64,000 nt of DNA from Gonocerus acuteangulatus (GCA_946811695.1 OX328132.1:54013359-54077358), one strand, 5' to 3'; shown: positions 10,891 to 22,431, counted from the first letter of the stretch. The notes: generated by a model from the sequence alone, not told the origin. Numbers and translations are program-made.

Positions 10891-11789
10891 TAGCAGAAAT
10901 TGCGTTGCTGAATAATGTTATCAGCATATCGTGAGGCAGACTTTTATTTTCTTCTTATAGGTGAGCATTCAATGGGGTGACAAACTATTTTAAAGTACTT
11001 CCATTGACTTATCTTTGAAGAGAAATTGACATGAGTACCTAAGCACAGCTGTTGGTGCAAGAGTTTGCTTTGAACATTTGTTCATTATAGAGGAAATGTA
11101 TAAATAATGGGATAGAATGGGACTAGAGGCCTCGAGTCCTTTTGTCCCTCGGAACGGGGTGAGCCCAGCGGGGTACTGGCTTGACTGTTGCTCTCGGCAT
11201 ATGGCCACTGGACGAATATTGAGAATTAACAACGTCTAAATTTGTAGTCGGAAAACTCAATTTGGGGACGATAGCGGCACAGTCAATGGAGGAAAACGAA
11301 TTATGATTATTCGCTTATAGACGACTGTGGGAGGCGGGAGGGCTAAGGGTGAGCCGAGGGCTACTGGCTCGTGAAATAGGGTTCCACGAATCTCCCCCGT
11401 GTAAGGCCACATGTTGACGAAAAGACTTGCGAACGCATCTCGCCAAAGAGGGAAGCCAGACCGTCGCGCTTTGTTGTGCCGACAATGTGACCAACCCTAA
11501 AACGCTTGCATACACTTTCTGTTCAAGTAAACCACTGAAGCATTTAATTCCGCTGAGCCAGTGGTCGTTTAGAGGAACGCTTGGCAGTGAAACATTCTAA
11601 ATGCTAACGCTAGCCTATTTAACCCCTTTATGAATCGGAACCCATTATCTCCTTGATTTTATATAATACATCAAAGGAACTCAGCATTAAAGAAGAAGAA
11701 AAAATACGTTTATACGACAAAAACGGCGTTGATTAAAGAAATATCTCAACAAGGCAACCACTATATTCTATATATAATGTTTTGCACTT
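10891..11789. other. No gene recognised; locally GC-rich
   Basis: Segments at 11100-11240 and 11320-11500 are markedly more GC-rich than their surroundings. Two minus-strand frames (66 and 80 codons) show no known motif. The patch could be an old transposon or an unrecognised exon cluster; I cannot tell which. Confidence 0.35.
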
Positions 11790-11793
11790 TTAA

Positions 11794-12528
11794 GGGGTAA
11801 TATTACCTTGAAATTTTTTTTTTATCCTTTCTTTTTTATTGGCCGGAACAGTTTTTAAATGTGCCAAAAATTCGATTTTTCAACAAAAGTCCAGATAAAT
11901 TTCAAAATTAAAAAACCTTTTTCGCTTTTATCTTTGTTACAAAAAATTATGATAAAAACTTAAAAAGAAAAAAAATGATTATTTCAGTACATTAAACTTA
12001 AAAGTCGATTTTCTCAAAACTATGTTTTTCGAATCGGGCGATAAGCTAGCGCCTTCAATTTCCACCCGATCAACTTTTAGTTGCAGCTTCCTAATGATAT
12101 TTGCTAGTAAAGTACATAGGATTTTTTTGATTCATTAAATAATAACATTTTTATGACCGATTTTCGACTGATCCTTTAATAGAAAATGAAGAATTGTTCA
12201 TAATTTTAGACAAAATTAATATTTCTTAAAAATCCTACGTAATTTACTAGATTTTAACTTTTTCTTTCAAAAATATATTTAATTTTTTGTTCTAGTTTAA
12301 AAATTGCCGCCTACAGACTATCGCCCGTGAAAAAAGAGTGTTTCCGTTCTTCTGACACAGCGCCGCCATTTTGCTTTCGAATAATTAAAACTTATTTTTT
12401 GGGGGGCTATTTTAACATCCCATATAAAACTTTTGACATAAAGAATTAAAAAATATTGATTGTTTTGTTATTTATAATTTCGAGAAAATGACTTAGATTT
12501 TGATCACAAAAGGCAGATTGATTACCCC
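11794..12528. mobile_element. MITE with TTAA duplications (735 bp)
   Basis: TTAA at 11790-11793 is followed by GGGGTAATATTACC, and the right end reads ATTGATTACCCC followed by TTAA at 12529-12532. GGGGTAAT therefore starts both strands. TTAA duplication is known for piggyBac and Kolobok elements. The interior is AT-rich and has no transposase frame. In AT-rich DNA a TTAA match alone is weak evidence; the mirrored GGGGTAAT supports it. Confidence 0.55.
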
Positions 12529-12532
12529 TTAA

Positions 12533-13759
12533 ATAACCAGCATACTCAAAAAAATATAAACAATTGACAATGATATGACCCTTTCAGGATTTGTGAAATA
12601 GGCGGTATATTACTAACAAATGAAATTACATTTCACCTGTTCATTTATACTTTTATCTACATGTTTCACGTCTTTTTTTTTTTTTTAATCGTGGAATATG
12701 CTATACATACAACGGCTTACAGCCTCAACCTTCCATCACAAGAGTCACATCACGACGCCCCTCGTTATGATATAAAGTTAAAGCCTGTGTATGACATATT
12801 CTCCTGACGATGACCCAAAAAGGTGTGAAGCATGCAGAGAAAATAATAAATATACAGCTGAAGTGCAATTTCATGTATTAGTGACTACAAGCCTATTTCG
12901 CCGATTTCTTAAAAAAGAAAAATTTTTTTTTTTTTTTTACTTATAAAAAAATTATCCAGGAATGCAATATACACTACCCACCGTCTGAGAAATGAGTTTA
13001 GTTATGCAGATACTTCGCAACGAAATTTTTGTAATACATCTTTCACCAAGTGCAAAATTACATTTTATATTCAAGTTCTACTCCGAGTGGGGGCGAATAA
13101 AACATACTTAAAATATAAAAACATCCCGTCGCATTTCATCATTTGAAAATTGTGTTTGCAGAATGAGCATGAGTTTCTGTAAATCCAGTTAATCAGAACG
13201 CAATGTAAATACATTCTATTCCGTAAAACAAGCGGATTTAATTACATACTCGTCTCATTTTACATTTATTGCAACTGACACGATAATTGAGAGCTCTATA
13301 TTGCCATCGTCATTAATTACTCTCCTAATGAACAAAAAACCAAATTTAAATATCAGACCATTTAAAAAACCAATTTCCTATTCTAAATATCCTTTAATTG
13401 ACCAAAAAAAAACCATTGCTTTGCCGTGATATCTAAAAACAAAATTATATTTGTTTCAGGAATGCTCAAAATCGGATTAATTTTAAGTAAGTCAGAGTAT
13501 GAAAATGTAATCCATGGGTCATGAAAAGATTACAATTTTTGTCGATACTTCTGGTAGAATAATTAGTAAAAAGCTTTAGCAAATCTAAAAACACAACTCT
13601 AAAATATTCAAGGTGTTTACGAAAGAAATTTCAAAACCATAAATCGAGTCTACATATCATTTCTTTTAATAAATATTTTCTGGCATTTTTTCGAGAATTC
13701 CATCAGTTTGGGACTACATATAATTTCGAATGAATCAGTTTTACCAAGTTCAATTTTCA
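12533..13759. other. AT-rich, no gene; degenerate hammerhead-like phrase at about 12812-12850
   Basis: The phrase CTGACGATGACCCAAAAAGG, then TGTGAAGC and AATAAATA, resembles the 3' end of Penelope-like retroelements, where hammerhead motifs are known, but the GAAA box is broken. The rest (poly-T at 12670, 12920) is unassigned. Confidence 0.35.
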
Positions 13760-14003
13760 CATGGTCGTATATAGAAAATATTTTCGGGGGGCTGGAAAAA
13801 TTTCGGGGGGGGGCTGGTACCATTTCCGGGGTATGGAATACTAACAATTTACAACTTTTAATAGTTTTAGGAAACTAAAACGGTATTACAATGTAAATAA
13901 AATATTTTTTTTTTTAACTAAGTGATCTTATTTAATTTATTTTGAAGGGTTTTATGACACATTTTTACCATCAAATCAAACTTCCGGGGGGGACTGCAGC
14001 CTG
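13760..14003 (-). mobile_element. Family B MITE, right end truncated
   Basis: It starts CATGGTCGTATATAG and carries TTTCGGGGGGG, ATTTCCGGGGTATGGAATAC, AACTAAGTGATCTTATTTAA and CTTCCGGGGGGGACTGCAGC. This matches the complete B copy at 43013-43261. The last CATATACGCCCATG end is missing where the minisatellite begins. Confidence 0.8.
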
Positions 14004-14009
14004 AAGACG

Positions 14010-15030
14010 GGATTAAAGGGATGAGACTGAAAGGAGGAAATTAGGGAAGAGGCGAAGAAGAAAGCTAGAGATGAAAAAAAGACTAATAAAAAGAATATGG
14101 ATGAGAGAGGGGCGAAGAATTAACATAAAGAAGAAAGCGAGTAGGGAGGGATGAATGATCGAGAAGGGAGAGATGAAAGAGCGAGTAGGGAGGGAATTTG
14201 GAACGACTAGGGATGTATCAAGGAGAGAGTAGAGAGGGACTAATGAGCGAGTAGAGAGGGATGAAAGAGGGAGTCGGGAAGGATCATGAAGAGAGTAGGG
14301 AGGGACGAAGGAGCGACTAGGGAGGGATGAAGGAGCGACTAGGGAGTGATGAAAGACCGAGTAGGGAGGGATCAAGGAGAAAGTAGAGACGGACGAATGA
14401 GCGAGTATGGAGGGATAAAAGAGTGACTCGGGAGGAATGAAAGAGCGACTAGGGAGAGATGAAGGAGCGAGTAGAGAGCCACTGAGAGAGAGAGAGGGAT
14501 GAATGATCGAGAAGGGAGGGATGAGAGAGCGAGTAGGGAAGGATGGAGGAGTGACTATGAGGTATCAGGGAGAGAGAAGAGAGGGACTAATTAGCGAGTA
14601 GGGAGGGATGAAAGAGCGAGCCGGGAGGGATCATGAAGAGAGTAGGGAGGGACGAAGGAGCGACTAGGGAGGGATGAAGGAGCGAGTAGCGAGGGATGAA
14701 TGAGCGAGTAGGGAGGGATCAAGGAGAGAGTAAAGAGGGACGAATGAGTGAGTAGGGAGGGACGAATGAGCGAGTAGGGAGGGATCAAGGAGAGAGTAAG
14801 GAGGGACGAATGAGCGAGTAGGGAGGGATCAAGGAGAGAGTAGGGAAGGATCAAGGAGGGACTAGGGAGGGATCAAGGAGCGACTAGAGAGGGACGAAGG
14901 AGCGACTAGGGAAGGATGAAGGAGAAAGTAGAGACGGACGAATGAGCGAGTATGGAGGGATAAAAGAGTGACTCGGGAGGGATGAAAGAGCGACTAGGGA
15001 GAGATGAAGGATCGAGTAGAGAGCCACTGA
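14010..15030. repeat. 22-bp minisatellite, about 1 kb, with higher-order duplications
   Basis: The unit is close to GAGTAGGGAGGGACGAATGAGC and repeats about 45 times, purine-rich on the plus strand. Longer blocks are repeated: the text at 14153 recurs at 14501 (348 bases on) and the text at 14379 recurs at 14923 (544 bases on). Both distances are near multiples of 22. The long minus-strand frames (Ser/Leu/Pro-rich) only reflect the repeat. Confidence 0.95.
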
Positions 15031-15449
15031 GAGTCGGAGAGAACTATATAATTGAGAAAGGGAGGAGGGCCGTTCCTTATCTCTCCCTACCAAGCTCTCT
15101 CTATCGATCCAGCAGAACCACCACACTCCCCCCCCCCCCCAAGTTTTTGAAAAACCCAACTCAGCTATCCTTCCCCCCCCCCTCCTACTCCTCTTTACTA
15201 AACTCTGGGAAAAAGGAAAAATCCAGCCGTCACCTACAACCCCTATTATTGAGGAATTCGTAGAAATTCCAATATCGGCCCCCAACATCATCGCCTCTCT
15301 TTAACGAGGTATAGTTGAAGTGTGTATCTAAATTCTCATCCACTTCCTCATTTTAGCAAAATATTAAATTTCCATTACTTTCAATGCTGCATTATTAACG
15401 AAATTCAAAACTTTTAAAAAGGTTTACGTTTGTTTATGAAAGAAGCTAT
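15031..15449. other. No gene; C-rich runs
   Basis: Contains runs of 10 C at 15129-15138 and 15173-15182 and AT-rich flanks. A 93-codon plus frame across it is low complexity. Confidence 0.5.
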
Positions 15450-15900
15450 TTAAAACAATGTCCGATTCGCAGGAACTGCGTCATCTTAGCACGGTTCCGT
15501 TCATATCCGTAGAGTCATTTTGAAGACATAGAATAGAATCAGTTATTACTCTGTTTAGATCAATCGTAAAACAGCTATTCCAATGAAATCTCAAAGAAAA
15601 GCAAGATTGTCGGCAAGCCACGTTGTCCGCCGTCCCAACGTTCGCTCTCGGAAGACAGAAAAGTTAAGAATTTACTTAACTTTATTTATTAAATTATTCA
15701 TTTTAGTGTATAATGCAATTACAAATACTAAAATACTCATATTACGGTTAAATTCAATTAAAAATACAAAGATCCCTAAAACCTCTCATGTCTTTCGATA
15801 ATATTTTTTTCCGAATACTTCCTTAACTCCAAATGTAACCAAAATCGTAAACATATCGGACTTCGGTAAAATAGCTGTCAGCTCACCGAGGACTTTTTTT
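15450..15900 (+). repeat. Family A repeat, head portion
   Basis: The head reads GTCCGATTCGCAGGAACTGC, then GTCATCTTAGCACGGTTCCG, followed by TTCCAATGAAATCTCAAAGA and later CTTAACTCCAAATGTAACC. It fades out near 15900. Confidence 0.75.
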
Positions 15901-16362
15901 TATTTAGAAGGGCCAATAAAACCGAGTTGCCTCGTACAAGTAAAAATTCGGGTGTCGGTTATTCTGAAGTAAGGCTCTATCCTACAAGTCAATTCAAAAT
16001 ACAAACATGCACATTGGAGCAAAATCAAGGTAATTTCAAGGAAAAATATGTTTATTTTGCAAGAAAGAAATTTGCAGTGAAAATTCTTTTTTTGCAGAAA
16101 AGGTGAAACAGACCTCGGATTCGAATTCAGCGACCCTCAAAACCATGGAAGCTCTATTTATTTCGTCTTTAACGACTTCAGTCGAAATTTGACCTTCAAA
16201 TGCCCTTAAACTTGACGCGTTGGGGGGGGGGGACGCACTCCGGATTCGGATTCAGCGTATCGAAATGCATAAGAGTATATGTATGGTGTCATTGGAAAAG
16301 ACCACTTTTTGTGTTTTTAGTGTGCCTGTGTCATGATTTTAAATAGCGTTTTATATATATCC
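15901..16362. other. No gene; repeat-like
   Basis: Contains two related phrases (GGATTCGAATTCAGCG near 16117 and GGATTCGGATTCAGCG near 16240) and a G run at 16221. Probably an old dispersed repeat. Confidence 0.4.
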
Positions 16363-16645
16363 TAGCTGTTACCCTGTGTGCCATGCTACACCTACTTTCT
16401 GCATCTAGAAAAGCCCAAATAAATTAGAAACCAAATAAGTAATATCAATATCTAATAACACAAATCTGTAACTGTTCGTGTTCACAGTTTCGAACCCGTG
16501 GCCTCGGAACTGTTAGTCCTAAAATATTTCAACCTAGCCTACGACTCTCCCCGTATCAACACCTACCTCTGTGCCAAGATTGATCAAAATCGGTCAAACG
16601 GTGTGGATTTGTATAAGGAACAAACAGACAAACGGACAAACAGAC

Positions 16646-18810
16646 CATGGACGTATATAAGGGGGGCTGAGGGGGCTGCAGCCCCCCCCCCCCGAAATTT
16701 TGATTTGATCGGTAAAAATTTCATAAAACCCTAAAAAATAAATTTTTATTTATTGTGTTTCGTATTTTGTACGATAAACACACTGAGTTAAGTCTTCTAA
16801 GAGATCAAGAATTGATTATAAATTTATATATTATTATGAATCCAGGATGTATGGATTTAAATGAAATATATTAAAGGCTTAAAAATGATTAGAGCTTTAA
16901 CTTTAAGTCATAAAAGTAATGTACTTTTTCATGGGATAAAAATGTGATTGCATCAACGAATCTTCTAGGTCTTCATATGAGGTCGTATAATCCTGTATTT
17001 CGTAGATATGTTAAGATACTGTCTATGTACTGGCTACCTTCAGCGAGAAGTTCACACATGTTGTAAGGGATGGTTAAGTCATGTCGTCTAATGAAGTCTG
17101 TTAGAATATGTTTTATTGTTAAGTCTGAATTACAAATTTCACACGATGGGCTCTCTTGTCTTGTCATTAAGTATTTGTGAGTAAGTCTTGAATGGTCAAT
17201 TCTAAGTCGAGCCAATACAACCTCCTCCCTTCTATTGGCTCGATAACTGGATGGCCAGTCTTTGACAGTAGGTTTTATAGTCCGTAATTTGTTGTCCGTA
17301 AGTATCGTTTCCAAAATAAATGTCTTCATAGATCTGTTCATGTCTTCATGTGGAATTGGTCCGTTATCTATGTCTGTCCGTTCTGCAGCTATTTTTGCGT
17401 GGGTGTCTGCAATCGGATTTTCCCTAGACCTTCATGACCAGGTAGCCAGTACAATGTTACATGTTTGTGTAGAGAGTGTATTGTCTTAAGTATTTTTGAG
17501 AGTAATGGATGAGAGGTGTATTTGTCCTTTAGTGCTTTAAGTGAACTCAGTGAGTCAGTATAAATAACAATGTCACGTCGGTCTGAAGTCGGTATGTTCT
17601 CCAAGCCAATAAGTATGCCGTAGAGCTCAGCTGTAAACCAACTCCAGTCATCATTTAATTTTTTAGATATTATTTGTTCTTCCATAACAGCTGCTGCTCC
17701 CACACCTTTATCGGACTTTGACCCATCAGTGAAGATAGAGAGTTTCTGGCTGTTTTGGATAGTGAAAGTTTTAAACATTTCCTTATAAATTAATTTTGAT
17801 TTCGGGCTTAATTTATTAAATTTTGAAAGGGTAATGTCCACATTATAACTGTTTAATAACCAAGGAGGGGAAGGGGTAGTGCCAAATGTCAGTATCTCAG
17901 TTTCTTCGAATTGTGAAATATTATCTAGTTCTCTATATCTTACACTGAAAGGTCTCTGGGCTTGGAGTTTGGATCTGTACAAGTCGTAGTAAGGATTATC
18001 GATACTCATATGAAGGCATTCGGAGTTACACATGGCTCTGGATTTATGCATTTGACTTATAAGGAGAATTTTACGGCGGTACTCGAGAGGAGGTTCGCCG
18101 GACTCAGCATACAGGCTTACCACAGGGCTACTCCTGAAAGCTCCAAGAGACAGGCGAAGGCCAGTGTTGTGGATAGTGTTTAACATTTTGAATGCGCTTG
18201 GTCTGGCTGATGCGTAGGCAACACTTCCGTAATCGATAATGGATCTTGTGAAAGTTCGATAAAATTGAAGCATTGTTTTCCGATCTGCTCCCCACTTTGT
18301 GCAACTGATGACCTCAACAAATTTAGGGATTTTTTACATTTCAGAATAGTATTTTTTAAATGTGGGATCCACGTCAACCGATTATCGAATACCAGACCAA
18401 GAAATTTGTGTGTAGTGGTGTGTGTTATAAGTTGTGAATTCAGCGTCACTTCTGGAACAGGTTGGAGTTTTTTCCTTGTAAATAGGATACATTGGGATTT
18501 TTCCCTTGACAGAATGAGACCGTGTTTGTCGCTCCAATATTCCAGGTGATTTATGCAATTTTGTATGGACATTTCAGCCCCCCTGAGTGTTTGTGATTTT
18601 TTTTAAAATAAGGAGATCATCTACATAATCTAAAAAATAAATTAAATAAGATCATAAAACGTATTCTATTTTGTGTGTAGTAGCGTTTAAGTTGGCTAAA
18701 ACTCTTCCAAGATCTTAATTGTTAGTATTCCATACACCGGAAATGGCCTCAGCCCCCCCCCCCGAAATTTTCCCAACCCCCTCCGAAAGTATTTTCTATA
18801 TACGCCCATG
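16646..18810 (+). mobile_element. Family B MITE, split by a LINE
   Basis: The left end is CATGGACGTATATAAGG and the right end is TTCTATATACGCCCATG at 18810. The flanking 8 bases are AAACAGAC and AAACAGAT (7 of 8 equal). The B sequence stops at 16730 (CATAAAACC) and resumes at 18644, with a 14-base duplication around the LINE. Confidence 0.85.
16745..18629 (-). pseudogene. 5'-truncated I/Jockey-group LINE: RT end, RNase H, zinc-knuckle tail
   Basis: On the minus strand it starts exactly at the reverse-transcriptase active-site text DYVDDLL (18628) and runs through KFLGLVFDNRLTWIPHLK, DYGSVAYASARPSAF and PPLEYRRK. The RNase H domain follows (SIFTDGSKSDKGVGAAAV; FTAELYGI; IYTDSLSSLKAL; YWLPGHEG), then a C-terminal block (SRLTHKYLMTRQESPSCEIC ... 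LTIKHILTDF). Frames change near 18280 and 17390, so it is dead. CTAAAAAATAAATT at 16731-16744 and 18630-18643 is the target duplication. RNase H degrades the RNA strand during reverse transcription and is typical of I-like clades. It belongs to the same broad lineage as the LINE at 52.5 kb but is a clearly different subfamily. Confidence 0.9.
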
Positions 18811-18836
18811 AAACAGATAGACAAGTGATTTTTACT

Positions 18837-19378
18837 TCGTCTGCGTGGATAGTCACTTAGGGCAGCATTATTGGGTTATGAGAATAGATAGATAACGCCT
18901 GGTAGTAGCAAGTTAGAAATTTGGGTCCAGAGTAGCCCGCCCCCTCCTAATGAACCGATTTAGTTTATTTTTACAACATATTTTTCTATTAATATTTCCA
19001 CAACGAATACCGAGTTTCGTTGCAATACTACAAAAATTGCGGCCGTTATGGGCGAATAACTTCTTTGGGTCCGGAGTAAACCCCCCCCCCTCCATATGAA
19101 CCAATTTTGATGGTTAACGAACTTGTTCAATCTTTTGCTAGGGGAGTCTATATACCAAGTTTCGTGACGAAAAAGCAAAAATGTGTGTATCTTGTATCGT
19201 GTTAACGATAGTTCATGAAATGTTCGACGTGATTCTTTACACTTGCATAACTTTTTTATTTATGAGTTGTCGTTATTGTTTTGGGTACTATTCCGTTGAT
19301 AAAGGCCCTCAATAGTATTTTTTCCCATATATCTTCCATGTACAGACAGCGATCCGTTAGAATTTTATTATATGTATG

Positions 19379-19380
<2 letters not shown>
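18837..19380. repeat. Repeat pair with GGGTCC(A/G)GAGTA blocks
   Basis: Two related stretches begin at about 18926 (GGGTCCAGAGTAGCCCGCCC) and 19068 (GGGTCCGGAGTAAACCCCCC). Each is followed by an ATGAACC(G/A)ATTT word and an ACCGAGTTTCGTTGC- or ACCAAGTTTCGTGAC-type phrase. Probably one old dispersed repeat, partly duplicated. Confidence 0.55.

Positions 19381-19383
<3 letters not shown>

Positions 19384-19434
<51 letters not shown>
19384..19434. repeat. (TA)n microsatellite
   Basis: About 24 uninterrupted TA units. Confidence 0.95.
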
Positions 19435-19436
<2 letters not shown>

Positions 19437-19984
19437 CTGACACTGCAGAAGGAAGAGTTAGTTTAGATACTACGTCATATTTTTCCTAAGACGGATAAGA
19501 TGAAGTAGTTTCAGTGAATCGTTTTTTTACAGTGTAGATTTTACCGGGCTGTATGGCTGCAGTACCTGTGTAGACGGGGGGGGGGAGGGTCAGAGTCGGC
19601 GAGTCGGTGGAAGATTGAAGCGTAGCAGTGATTTGGCACGCCTCGGCTCGCGTCCGGCTCTACGCTTTTTCCAACCTGCTTTTTTTCTCTTCATTCAAGA
19701 AGGCTCCTGACGGTGGCCACCGAGGCGCCAATCTCACCACCTTTCCCTCAAGCTATTTCTAGGAGACGATATGCTTCCTCTGAAATGGGATCACACGGTG
19801 GCTTTTCACTACCGCAAATCCTATATGCAAGTCCTTCGGTGCGACTCGCCCAAATCGCGCATCATGCTTTCTTTTCGGCATCGATTAATCATCATTACTA
19901 TTCAACGCGTGACACGCCAACATCAAAACAGAAAAATATTTAAAGTTTACAAATAATATTTAGAAATGTTTTCTCGAAACAACA
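19435..19984. other. No gene recognised
   Basis: Contains a G run at 19577-19587 and a GC-rich patch (19590-19680). Two overlapping plus frames of 61 and 76 codons show no motif. Confidence 0.4.
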
Positions 19985-20480
19985 ATCGAAAACAACAAGC
20001 AATAAAAAATCTGCGGAAATCAAAAACAAAGAATCGTTCAAAGCAACAAAGTTTAACACCTATTTCTCTGATTTAGATCGAGCCATCGACAATTACTTCA
20101 GAATCGTTTTTGTAGAGAATCTAGAAAGCACTCAACCTTATTCGAGATGTTTAAGAAAATATACAAAGCTCCCAAAACTTTTCAAGTCTGTTAAAAAAGA
20201 TAAAAAATTAATATCTTAGTTTAGATGAATGTGTAACGTCTGGACCAATGTTCAACATAATCAATCGTTATGGAATACCCGAACCGAAAATTAGTTTAGA
20301 AAACTAGTTGTATGAACTTTTCTCCTAAACGGCTTAAGAATGGGTTTGTTGGTTTTCCTACGCTAGAAAACTTAGAAAAAGTGCACCTACACGCATATAA
20401 AAGAGAACAATGAAGCACGACGATTTTTTCTTCTCTTCAAAAACCATGTTCCGGTGCAAAAAATAAATGAATGGTCGAGA
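19985..20480 (+). repeat. Family A repeat, body
   Basis: Words include CACCTATTTCTCTGATTTAG, TTTGTAGAGAATCTAG, CAAAACTTTTCAAGTCTGTT and AAAACCATGTTCCGGTG, in the same order as the A copy at 2.6-3.1 kb. Confidence 0.65.
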
Positions 20481-21042
20481 GTAAGGAAAGTTCTTCCAGA
20501 ATGATGTGTATTCGAGGTACTATATTACTTAATAACACACCCAAAAAAAACAACACATTTCTGTTTTCTGATCCTATAGAAAGATACAAATTTCCACATG
20601 AATATTAAGGACAACCCATATTCACCACAACGCACGACACCGGACAGATCATCTCCCAGTGTTAGGGTGAATAGCATACCGAAGGATATGCTGGTTCATG
20701 TAGTGCCTACAGACAGAAAAGGACATATGTACTTATATTTTTACTATTTAAACTTGCACCGTTAATGCACTAAATTTGATGTCATTAATGTCAGGAAACG
20801 GAAGATAATGTACTCTGTAATTTTGTGGCATAGCTACCAATAAGCTGATTTACAAACTTTAGAATATTCAATCTAGACCTCCAAAACAATTGCTGAGACA
20901 AACCACTAAGTAGTACTCGTAGATCTTTATTATGCATCATAAAGATAAATTGTCTCGTGGAAATGAATGAAGGTCGCAAAAGATTGAAAAGAATTGTAGT
21001 GACAAAATGAAGAATGAATAGTCCAATAGTAATAGTAATTAT
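20481..21042. other. No gene recognised
   Basis: AT-rich DNA leading to a TA tract. One 62-codon minus frame (20979-20791) has no recognisable domain. Confidence 0.4.
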
Positions 21043-21053
21043 ATATATGTATG

Positions 21054-21107
<54 letters not shown>
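21043..21107. repeat. (TA)n microsatellite with GTAT/CAT variants
   Basis: TATATGTATGTATATACATA leads into about 20 TA units and adjoins the SINE poly-A. Confidence 0.95.
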
Positions 21108-21455
21108 TAAAAAAAAATCAGTCCCGTAACAGGCCACGAGGGCCCTGAGGGGCAGATACTATAGAGGTATCTGATTCATGACCAAACGGCACACTAGGGA
21201 GATAGTGTGGTCAGTACTATGCTCCAGCCGCCTGATTTTCCCCTTGGCTGCTTCGACTGCTAGAGTCATTAGCACCCAAGGTACCCATTATTAAATTAAT
21301 TAAAGGCTGGGTCGGCCTAGGGACGGTCAGGGAGGCCGAATTCAACCCATGAACGAAGACACTAGAAGAAAAAATCTTTAGTGCTTGCTCGGGATTTGAA
21401 CTCAGGCCTCCAGCTTATTAGTCCAGTGCTCTACCACTGACCTAACCTCGCCCCC
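21108..21455 (-). mobile_element. tRNA-derived SINE, family SINE-1, full length
   Basis: Read on the minus strand: a tRNA-like head GGGGGCGAGGTTAGGTCAGTGG-type text with an A-box, a loop word CTAATAA, a B-box (GTTCAAATCCCGA-like), then a unique body with CGTCCCTAGGC, TTTAATTAATTTAATAATGG, AGTCGAAGCAGCC, CCACACTATCTCCCTAGTGT and TCAGATACCTCTATAGTATC, ending in poly-A (T on plus). Copies also lie at 49.8, 51.6 and 58.4 kb, with fragments at 21.5 and 25.4 kb. SINEs are moved by LINE machinery. Confidence 0.9.
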
Positions 21456-21463
21456 ATATATAC

Positions 21464-21465
21464 AC

Positions 21466-21499
<34 letters not shown>
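21464..21499. repeat. (TA)n microsatellite between two opposed SINE-1 copies
   Basis: TA units separate the minus-strand SINE-1 at 21108-21455 from the plus-strand head fragment at 21502. Confidence 0.9.
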
Positions 21500-21501
<2 letters not shown>

Positions 21502-21580
21502 GGGGCGAAGTTAGCTTAGTGGTAGAGCACTGGAATAACATGCTGGAGGTCTTGAGTTCAAATCTCTAGCACGCATTAAA
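21502..21580 (+). mobile_element. SINE-1 head fragment
   Basis: GGGGCGAAGTTAGCTTAGTG, then GTAGAGCACTGGAATAACAT and GAGTTCAAATCTCTAGCAC is the tRNA-like head. The body is absent because an inverted-repeat element begins. Confidence 0.85.
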
Positions 21581-21850
21581 GTGATAACACATAAGAAAAA
21601 AAAACTATCAATTCTTAATAAAATTAAAGTTTCAATTCGTAAAACAGTTTAACATTTAACACAGGACGCATACATAATGAAAAATATTAATAATTTCTAC
21701 TTTTAATAATTGTCAGGAATCATTAGAAGACGAAATTATTATTATTTTTAATTATGTATGCGTCCAATGTTAAATGTTAAACTGTTTTAAGAATTTAAAC
21801 TTTAATTTTATTAAGAATTGAAAAGTTTTTTTGTGTGTTTTGTTATCAAT
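21581..21850. mobile_element. Inverted-repeat (foldback) element, about 270 bp
   Basis: Left arm GTGATAACACATAAGAAAAA, then TATCAATTCTTAATAAAAT, AAACAGTTTAACATTTAAC and GACGCATACATAAT. The right arm is its complement in reverse order, ending TGTGTTTTGTTATCAA. Arms are about 110 bases. It merges with family C on the right. Confidence 0.75.
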
Positions 21851-22043
21851 TTCCTTCGAAGAAAATGAGCTATGTTAAATTATGTTTAACTTGCAGCATT
21901 ACATGACATCATTTAATTTTTTCGACCAAGAAGATTTTTTGTTGTTTTGTTTTGGGCGAAGGTGGGTGGAAGATAAATCATATACTTTTAATGATTCTTA
22001 TATAGGCATTATGAAAGAATGCCTATTCACGATTTTGTTTTAG

Positions 22044-22044
<1 letters not shown>
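21830..22044 (+). repeat. Family C repeat, forward copy
   Basis: Contains TTTCCTTCGAAGAAAATGAG, TTTTTCGACCAAGAAG, TATACTTTTAATGATTCTTA and GAAAGAATGCCTATTCACGA. The inverted match is at 30945-31175. Confidence 0.7.
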
Positions 22045-22107
<63 letters not shown>

Positions 22108-22120
22108 ATATATATATTAT
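22045..22120. repeat. (TA)n/(TG)n microsatellite
   Basis: About 30 TA units with a TGTGTGTGTA patch near 22100. Confidence 0.95.
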
Positions 22121-22345
22121 TGTTATTAATATGACATTCCTCTGCAGCGGTTGGTTTTTTAACGTAATATTTCACAGAAATTACATCCTTTTTATCAGAC
22201 AGTTGCTCATTTTTTAATACATTTTTTACAAAATTTAAAATTTAAAAAATAAAAAAAAGTTGTTAAAAGAATAGACAACAGTCTAATGACAGTGGTTGGG
22301 TTTCCTGCAAAATATGACGTTAAAATACAGCTTCTGGAGAATGCC

Positions 22346-22346
<1 letters not shown>

Positions 22347-22411
<65 letters not shown>

Positions 22412-22431
22412 ATATATATATATACATGTAT
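22347..22431. repeat. (TA)n/(TG)n microsatellite
   Basis: TA tract with a GTGTGTGTGTG patch near 22400. The 22121-22346 interval holds no recognised feature. Confidence 0.95.

Larger units (their letters stand above)
16363..18836 (+). repeat. Family D repeat, split by family B
   Basis: It starts CTAGCTGTTACCCTGTGTGC and runs to TTGATCAAAATCGGTCAAAC, then GGTGTGGATTTGTATAAGG and a (ACAAACAG)n stretch, cut at 16645. It resumes at 18811 with AAACAGATAGACAAGTGATT. The complete end at 59450-59545 reads the same without the insert. The tail phrase is of the kind seen at 3' ends of arthropod non-LTR elements; the class is uncertain. Confidence 0.65.

Noticed and set aside
11790..12532. Confident piggyBac assignment
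   Set aside because: piggyBac ends normally start CCC after TTAA; here GGGG follows TTAA, so only a generic TTAA-MITE call is justified.
14013..15291. Ser/Leu/Pro-rich minus-strand proteins of 87-135 codons
   Set aside because: They are translations of the 22-bp minisatellite without domain or start context.
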